The translations under genes were made by a program, and so were the position numbers. A stretch of DNA of 64,000 nucleotides from Alphaproteobacteria bacterium (GTDB lineage Bacteria > Pseudomonadota > Alphaproteobacteria > Sphingomonadales > Sphingomonadaceae). Positions 59,122 to 64,000 of the stretch are shown one piece after another (position 1 is the first letter of the stretch; each line of letters starts with the position of its first letter). The notes beneath the pieces are model-generated. The model saw only the letters and a list, made by a program, of their open reading frames with translations. It did no database searches and was not told the DNA's origin. The stretch is taken from contig JAFANP010000038.1 of NCBI GenBank assembly GCA_019232625.1, positions 1-64,000 on the forward strand. The letters run 5' to 3'.

Positions 59122-60419
59122 CCCCGCCTCCGCATCCAGTAGAAGCAGGCGGGAAGGCCGCAGGCGAGGATGGCGAAGCCCACCAGGCTGTCGCGCCAGT
59201 GGCTCCAAACCGTGGCGGCGACGACCAGCCAGCAGGCGGCGACGAAGAAGCCCGTGGTGAAGGGATGGCCCGGGACCCGGAACAGTCCGCCTTCCCCGAT
59301 GCCGCGGGCGCGGAAGGCGAACAGGGCCGCGCCGGTCAGGCCGAAGAAGATGAAATCCACGCTGACGACGTAGTTGAGGATCTGCCCGTAGGTCCCTGAG
59401 ACCGCGATGACGATCGCCGCCGCTCCCTGGAGGGCGATGGCGAAGACCGGAACCGCGCTTCGCCTGCCGATCCGGGCGAAGACGGGGAAGAACAACCGGT
59501 CCTGCGCCATCGCGAAATAGACTCGCGGGGTGGTCAGCATCGACTGGCTGAGGAAGCCGAGCGTGGAGACGGCGATGCCGAGGGCGATCAGGGTGCCGCC
59601 CCGCGGGCCCAGCGCCGCGCGCATGACGTCGCTCGCCGGAGTCTTCGCCGCCGCGAGCCCGGCGGGCCCGAGCGCGTGGACGCAGACGAAGGCGACGGCG
59701 CAATAGAGCAGCACCACGCCGGCGACGCCCAGCAGCACGCCGCGCGACAAGTCCCGCCGCGGATCGCGCATCTCGCCGGCGATGAAGCTTGTCGTCTGCC
59801 AGCCCCCATAAGCGAACATCACCGGAGTCATCGCGGCGAGGAGGCCGAGCGGCGCCTCGGGAGGCCGCGCCGCGGTCCCCGCCGCGGGCGCGAAGGCGAG
59901 GCCCGCCAGGACGAGCGCGACGATGGCGAGGATCTTGAGCAGCATCAGGGCGCTCTGGACGTTGCTTCCCGCCTTGACGCCGATGCAGTTCACCGCCGTC
60001 AGAATCGCGAGCACGAGGGCGGCGACGAGGCTTTCGGCCACGGGCCAGCGGGCAAGCTCGAGGAAGTAGCGCGAGAAAGTGATCGCCACCGCCGCCATTC
60101 CGCCGGACTGGATGACGAGAAGCAGCGACCAGCCGTAGAGAAATGCGGGGATCGGACCCCAGGCGTCGCGCAGATAGGCATATTGCCCGCCCGTCTCGGG
60201 CCGCCGGACGGCGAGCTCCGCATAGACGAGGGCTCCGGCCATGGCGACGACTCCGCCGAGCACCCATGCGCCGACGATCAGCCACGGCGCCTGCACCGCG
60301 CGCGCGACCTCCGCCGGGTTGACGAAGATGCCGGCGCCGACGATGCCGCCCATCACCAGCATGGTCGCGTCGAACGGCCCGAGGCGGCGGAGCAGGCGCG
60401 GGGCCGCCGCGTCGCTCAT
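59118..60419 (-). CDS. APC-family amino acid permease
   Basis: A 433-residue transporter with about 12 membrane helices. The N-terminal MLVMGGIVGAGIFVNPAEVA is the helix 1 signature, followed by ETGGQYAYLRDAWG and GGWQTTSFIAGEMRDPRRDL, typical of amino acid-polyamine-organocation carriers. ATG at 60419 overlaps the dapB stop (ATGA). Substrate cannot be told from sequence. Confidence 0.9.
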   Translation of the reverse strand: MSDAAAPRLLRRLGPFDATMLVMGGIVGAGIFVNPAEVARAVQAPWLIVGAWVLGGVVAMAGALVYAELAVRRPETGGQYAYLRDAWGPIPAFLYGWSLLLVIQSGGMAAVAITFSRYFLELARWPVAESLVAALVLAILTAVNCIGVKAGSNVQSALMLLKILAIVALVLAGLAFAPAAGTAARPPEAPLGLLAAMTPVMFAYGGWQTTSFIAGEMRDPRRDLSRGVLLGVAGVVLLYCAVAFVCVHALGPAGLAAAKTPASDVMRAALGPRGGTLIALGIAVSTLGFLSQSMLTTPRVYFAMAQDRLFFPVFARIGRRSAVPVFAIALQGAAAIVIAVSGTYGQILNYVVSVDFIFFGLTGAALFAFRARGIGEGGLFRVPGHPFTTGFFVAACWLVVAATVWSHWRDSLVGFAILACGLPACFYWMRRRG

Positions 60420-61126
60420 GCGAGGCCCAGGACGTCCGCCATGGTGTATCGGCCCGCCGGCCGGCCCGCGAGCCACAGCGCCGCGGCGAGGGCGCCGCGG
60501 GCGAATATCATGCGGCTGTCGGCGCGGTGGCCGAGCTCGAGCCGCTCGCCGTCGGCGGCGAAGATCACCTGGTGCTCGCCCGCAACCGAGCCGCCGCGCA
60601 GCGAGGCGAAGCCGATCGTCCCAGCCTCGCGCGCCCCTCCCGCCATGCGGTCGAAGCGCGCCAGCTCCGGCAGCGCCGCGCCCCTGCCTTTCGCCGCCGA
60701 GGCGCCGAGCAGCAGCGCCGTTCCCGACGGCGCGTCCTTCTTGTCGCGATGGTGCATCTCGACGATCTCGACGTCCCATTCCGGCCCGAGCCGCGCCGCC
60801 GCCTCCTCGACGAGGTGGCGCAGCAGGTTGACGCCGAGCGAGGTGTTGGGCGCGTGGATGACGCCGATCCGACCGCCCGCCTCGTCGATCAGCCGCAGCT
60901 GCGCCTCGCCGAGGCCGGTCGTGCCGACGAGGATCGGCTTGCCCGCCGCCGCCGCCGCGTCGAGATTCGCTTCCAGCGCGTCGGGGGCGGAGAAATCGAG
61001 GAACACGTCCGCGTCCCCGTCGACGACCGCGACGTCCTCGCGTGCCGCCGCCGCTGCTGCGATGGCGCGTCCCATCCGGCCGCCGGCGCCGAACACCTTG
61101 ATCCTGACCTTGCCGTCGCGAGCCAT
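60416..61126 (-). CDS. dapB: 4-hydroxy-tetrahydrodipicolinate reductase
   Basis: A 236-residue enzyme of the diaminopimelate/lysine pathway. The nucleotide motif is VFGAGGRMGRAI and the catalytic signature EMHHRDKKDAPSGTA. It reduces (hydroxy)tetrahydrodipicolinate with NAD(P)H. ATG at 61126 is only nine bases from the most upstream start of the divergent YcaQ-type gene, so the promoters must lie within or over the neighbouring coding sequence. Confidence 0.94.
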   Translation of the reverse strand: MARDGKVRIKVFGAGGRMGRAIAAAAAAREDVAVVDGDADVFLDFSAPDALEANLDAAAAAGKPILVGTTGLGEAQLRLIDEAGGRIGVIHAPNTSLGVNLLRHLVEEAAARLGPEWDVEIVEMHHRDKKDAPSGTALLLGASAAKGRGAALPELARFDRMAGGAREAGTIGFASLRGGSVAGEHQVIFAADGERLELGHRADSRMIFARGALAAALWLAGRPAGRYTMADVLGLA

Positions 61127-61135
61127 GGCTGCTTC

Positions 61136-62365
61136 ATGGCGGCCGTGACGATGCGAGGCAAGCCGGAGGCGGAACCGGGCGACAGGCTTTCGGCCGCTGC
61201 GGCGCGGCGGATCGCGCTGGCGGCGCAGGGGCTCGCCGGCCCGCGCCCGGCGGGTCCGGCCGGGTCGCGTCGCCTGCTCGCGCTCGCCGACCGCCTCGGC
61301 CTGTTCCAGATCGACAGCGTCAACGTCGTCGCCCGCGCCCATTATCTGCCCGCTTTCTCCCGCCTCGGCCCCTATTCGGCGGGCCTTCTCGACCGCGCCG
61401 CCTGGGGCCGGCCGCGGCGGCTGTTCGAATATTGGGCGCACGAGGCCTCGCTGCTTCCGCTCGACCTCCACCCGCTTCTCCGCTGGCGGATGGCGGCGGC
61501 CGAGCGCGGCGAGATCGGCTGGGGGTCGCTGCGCGCTTATGCCGGCGAGCGGCGGCGCGAGGCGGAGGCGGTCCTCGCCCGCATCGCGGCGGACGGACCG
61601 CTCGCGGCCTCGGACCTCGAGAAGGGTCGCACCGGCTGGTGGGAATGGAGCGAGGCGAAGCGGGCGCTCGAATGGCTGTTCTGGGCGGGCAGGATCACCA
61701 CCGCCACCCGCCGCGGCAGCTTCGAGCGGGTCTACGACCTTCCCGAGCGGGTGATACCGGCGCCAATCCTCGCCCTTCCCACCCCCTCCCGCGAGGAGGC
61801 GCAGCGGCAGCTCCTCCTCCGCGCCGCCCGCGCCCTCGGAATCGCCACCGCGGGCGAGCTTGGCGACTATTTCCGCCTCAGGCCGGCCGAAACCGCGCCG
61901 CGCCTCGCGGAGCTGGCCGAGGCCGGCGCGCTGATGCCGGTCAGGGTCGACGGCTGGCGCCACCTCGCCTGGCTGCACCCGCAGGCGCGGCGTCCTCGCC
62001 GGGTGTCGGGAACGGCGCTGCTCGCGCCGTTCGACCCGCTCATCTGGGAGAGGTCTCGCGCCGAGCGCCTGTTCGGCCTGCGCTACCGGATCGAGATCTA
62101 CACGCCGGCCGAGAAGCGCGTGCACGGCTATTACGTCCTCCCCTTCCTGCTGCGCGGCGGCATCGCCGCCCGCGTCGACTTGAAGGCCGACCGCAAGGCC
62201 GGCGCGCTGCTCGTCCAGGCCGCCCATGCCGAGACGGGCGCGCCGCCCGATACCGCCGAGGCGCTGGCGGCCGAGCTGCGGCTCATGGCGGCCTGGCTCG
62301 GCCTGAACGACGTGCGGGTGGACAGGAAGGGCGATCTCGCCGAGGCGCTGCGGCGCCAATTCTGA
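61136..62365 (+). CDS. YcaQ-type winged-helix DNA repair protein
   Basis: A protein of up to 409 residues with tandem winged-helix domains (HTH_42/YcaQ family). LFQIDSVNVVARAHYLPAFSRLG contains the family's active-site segment, where E. coli YcaQ, a glycosylase that opens DNA interstrand crosslinks, has its catalytic Q-x-D/Q residues; the FGLRYRIEIYTPAEKRVHGYY block is the C-terminal signature. ATG 61136 and ATG 61151 are both possible starts; the second leaves more room for the dapB promoter. Confidence 0.84.
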   Translation: MAAVTMRGKPEAEPGDRLSAAAARRIALAAQGLAGPRPAGPAGSRRLLALADRLGLFQIDSVNVVARAHYLPAFSRLGPYSAGLLDRAAWGRPRRLFEYWAHEASLLPLDLHPLLRWRMAAAERGEIGWGSLRAYAGERRREAEAVLARIAADGPLAASDLEKGRTGWWEWSEAKRALEWLFWAGRITTATRRGSFERVYDLPERVIPAPILALPTPSREEAQRQLLLRAARALGIATAGELGDYFRLRPAETAPRLAELAEAGALMPVRVDGWRHLAWLHPQARRPRRVSGTALLAPFDPLIWERSRAERLFGLRYRIEIYTPAEKRVHGYYVLPFLLRGGIAARVDLKADRKAGALLVQAAHAETGAPPDTAEALAAELRLMAAWLGLNDVRVDRKGDLAEALRRQF

Positions 62366-62380
62366 ATCGGGAGCGCAGGA

Positions 62381-63076
62381 ATGGAGCGAATCCTCATCCT
62401 CACGGGTGCCGGCATCTCCGCGGAGAGCGGCCTCGCCACCTTCCGCGGCCCCGACGGCCTGTGGGAGGGCCACCGCGTCGAGGACGTCGCGACGCCCGAG
62501 GCGTTCGCCCGCGACCCTGCCCTGGTCCAGGCCTTCTACGACGCGCGGCGCGCCAGGCTGGACGAGGTCCAGCCCAACGCCGCCCATCGCGCCCTGGCCC
62601 GGCTCGACCGCGAGTGGCCGGGCGAGCTGCTCATCGTCACCCAGAATGTCGACGACCTTCACGAGCGCGCCGGCGCGCGGCGGGTCCTCCACATGCACGG
62701 CGAGCTGCGCTCCGCCTGGTGCCTCGCCTGCGACGCCCGCACCGCGTGGCGGGACGGGCTGTCGAGCGGCCCCGCCTGCCCCGCCTGCGGCAAGGCCGGC
62801 GCCCTTCGGCCGGACATCGTCTGGTTCGGCGAGATGCCCTATGGGATGGAGCGGATCGAGGCGGCGCTGCGCGAGGCGGACCTGTTCGTCTCGATCGGCA
62901 CCTCGGGCGCCGTCTATCCCGCCGCCGGCTTCGTCCAGACCGCGCGCTACGCCGGCGCGAGGACGCTCGAGATCAACCTCGAGCCGAGCCTCGGCAGCGT
63001 CTGGTTCGACGAGGTGCGCACAGGTCCGGCGGGGAAGCTGGTGCCCGGATGGGTCGAAGAGGTGCTCGGCGAATAA
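62381..63076 (+). CDS. cobB: NAD-dependent protein deacylase (sirtuin)
   Basis: A 231-residue sirtuin. TGAGISAESGLATFRG, TQNVDDLHERAG and the catalytic His in HMHGEL are present, with a zinc pair of Cys at CLACD and CPACGK. It removes acetyl or succinyl groups from protein Lys with NAD+. ATG at 62381 follows a GCAGGA site, 15 bases after the YcaQ gene, so the two are probably co-transcribed. Confidence 0.92.
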   Translation: MERILILTGAGISAESGLATFRGPDGLWEGHRVEDVATPEAFARDPALVQAFYDARRARLDEVQPNAAHRALARLDREWPGELLIVTQNVDDLHERAGARRVLHMHGELRSAWCLACDARTAWRDGLSSGPACPACGKAGALRPDIVWFGEMPYGMERIEAALREADLFVSIGTSGAVYPAAGFVQTARYAGARTLEINLEPSLGSVWFDEVRTGPAGKLVPGWVEEVLGE

Positions 63077-63196
63077 AGCGCTTGCCTGTTCGAAACGCCT
63101 GCCGTAGAGGCCCGCCCGCTATGAACGCGACCTATCTCCGCCTGCGACCGAGCGTCACCCTCCGAGGTTGACGGTCGCTCCGCTGCGCCCGTCATT

Positions 63197-63272
63197 CAGG
63201 GTGTAGCTCAGTGGGTAGAGTGCCCGCCTTGGAAGCGGGAGGTCGCCGGTTCGAGCCCGGCCACCCTGACCA
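63197..63272 (+). tRNA. tRNA-Pro (anticodon TGG)
   Basis: A 76-base cloverleaf with encoded CCA. The acceptor stem is CAGGGTG/CACCCTG with a C1-G72 pair and discriminator A, both typical of bacterial proline tRNAs. The anticodon loop is CTTGGAA on a CCCGC/GCGGG stem, giving anticodon TGG. Position 37 reads A, where proline tRNAs normally have G. The T arm is GCCGG-TTCGAGC-CCGGC. Confidence 0.88.
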
Positions 63273-63298
63273 AATCTTTCTCGATCAGGATCAAGGCC

Positions 63299-64000
63299 AT
63301 GAACAAGTTTTCCGAGCACCGGACGAGCGGAGTGCCGCTCAAGCTGTGGGACAGCCACCAGCCTTTCGAGGCGGGGGCGATGCAGCAGCTGCGCAACGTC
63401 GCCTCGCTGCCCTTCGTGCACAGCCACATCGCCGGCATGCCCGACGTCCATTGGGGCAAGGGCGCGACGGTGGGCTCGGTGATCGCGACGAAGCGGGCGA
63501 TCGTGCCGGCCGCGGTCGGGGTCGACATCGGCTGCGGGATGATGGCGGTGCGCACCTCGCTGACGGCGGAGCAGCTGCCCGACAGCCTGGCGGCGATCCG
63601 CGCGGAGATCGAGCGGGCCGTGCCCAAGGGCTTCGAGACCAGCCGGACGGCGAACCACGCCAAGGGCGGGTGGGCGATCACGCCCAACGCCGTCGCGCGC
63701 CTCTGGTACGAGCGGTTCGAGGCGCGCTGGCGCGCGATCGTGGCCAAGCATCCCAAGGTCGAGGGGAAGACCAGCGACCAGCTCGGCTCGATGGGGGGCG
63801 GGAACCACTTCATCGAGATCTGCCTCGACGAAGAGAGCCGCGTCTGGGTGATGCTCCACTCCGGCTCGCGCGGCACCGGCAACCGCATCGGGACCTACTT
63901 CATCGAGGCGGCGAAGGAGGCGATCGCCGGGCAGCGGCTGGACTTCCACCTCGCCGACCGCGACCTCGCCTTCCTCACCGAAGGCTCGGCGCTGTTCGAC
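63299..64000 (+). CDS. rtcB: RtcB family RNA ligase (3' end beyond window)
   Basis: The first 234 codons of an RtcB-type 3'-phosphate RNA ligase, open to the window edge. GVDIGCGMMAVRTS carries a metal-binding Asp and Cys, MGGGNHFIEI holds the conserved Asn-His, and LHSGSRGTGN the following His. RtcB joins 2',3'-cyclic phosphate and 5'-OH RNA ends using GTP. ATG at 63299 begins 26 bases after the tRNA-Pro gene, so it could be transcribed with it. The bacterial role is RNA repair; no RtcA or RtcR is in view. Confidence 0.92.
   Translation, partial: MNKFSEHRTSGVPLKLWDSHQPFEAGAMQQLRNVASLPFVHSHIAGMPDVHWGKGATVGSVIATKRAIVPAAVGVDIGCGMMAVRTSLTAEQLPDSLAAIRAEIERAVPKGFETSRTANHAKGGWAITPNAVARLWYERFEARWRAIVAKHPKVEGKTSDQLGSMGGGNHFIEICLDEESRVWVMLHSGSRGTGNRIGTYFIEAAKEAIAGQRLDFHLADRDLAFLTEGSALFD

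Noticed and set aside
61127-62698. Upstream extension of the dapB frame to 62698
   Set aside because: The added 524 codons are antisense to the YcaQ-type gene; the proper DapB N terminus starts at 61126.
63121-63171. 16-codon frame (MNATYLRLRPSVTLRG) before tRNA-Pro
   Set aside because: No ribosome binding site and no context that would explain it.

Overview
This 64 kb window is GC-rich chromosomal DNA (roughly two thirds G+C or more) from an alphaproteobacterium, most likely a sphingomonad. The signs are a CpdR-type receiver protein, a SapC-family protein, M61 and M13 peptidases, short intergenic palindromes of the kind scattered through sphingomonad genomes, and dense gene packing in which a start codon often overlaps the previous stop (GTGA or ATGA). 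No phage, insertion sequence or CRISPR array is visible. The species assignment is inference.

Layout. 0.2-7.3 kb: a valine/isobutyrate degradation cluster (mmsA, isobutyryl-CoA dehydrogenase, 3-hydroxyisobutyryl-CoA hydrolase, enoyl-CoA hydratase, mmsB) with a polysaccharide deacetylase and a coiled-coil DUF1640-type protein inserted. 7.2-11.5 kb: UDP-GlcNAc 2-epimerase and divergent glycerol kinase / glycerol-3-phosphate dehydrogenase. 11.5-17.4 kb: two small proteins, an M61 peptidase, purT and an M13 peptidase. 17.4-24.2 kb: a three-gene minus-strand cassette of trypsin-like protease with a degenerate STAND-like tail, STAND NTPase, and trypsin-like protease fused to a DNA/RNA endonuclease; this looks like a conflict or defence system. 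24.4-32.7 kb: housekeeping genes (DUF475 membrane protein, tRNA-Val, cpdR, N-formylglutamate amidohydrolase, a well-formed sRNA gene, cytochrome b561, SapC, DEAD-box helicase, acyltransferase 3, DUF2141).

32.9-53.0 kb: an accessory gene cluster that reads as a biosynthetic cluster of unrecognised product. It combines an adenylation-ACP-thioester reductase protein, aminotransferase, methyltransferase, SDR, PhyH-type dioxygenase, cytidine deaminase, two tandem dCTP-deaminase-like proteins (one with the catalytic Glu replaced by Gln), an HPr-kinase-like P-loop protein, an APH-like kinase with a C-terminal Cys-rich tail, two nucleotidyltransferase-fold proteins, an amidase, phosphatases and an MFS exporter. 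Very short ORFs with a strong ribosome binding site sit just ahead of the reductase gene.

53.2-64 kb: fatty acid desaturase, ABC1-family kinase, tRNA-Arg, ICMT-like methyltransferase, a dapB / permease / aminotransferase / nth operon, a YcaQ-type protein, a sirtuin, tRNA-Pro and the 5' part of rtcB, which runs off the window.

The two regions most worth attention are the protease-STAND-nuclease cassette and the biosynthetic cluster. Functions there are inferred from motifs only.
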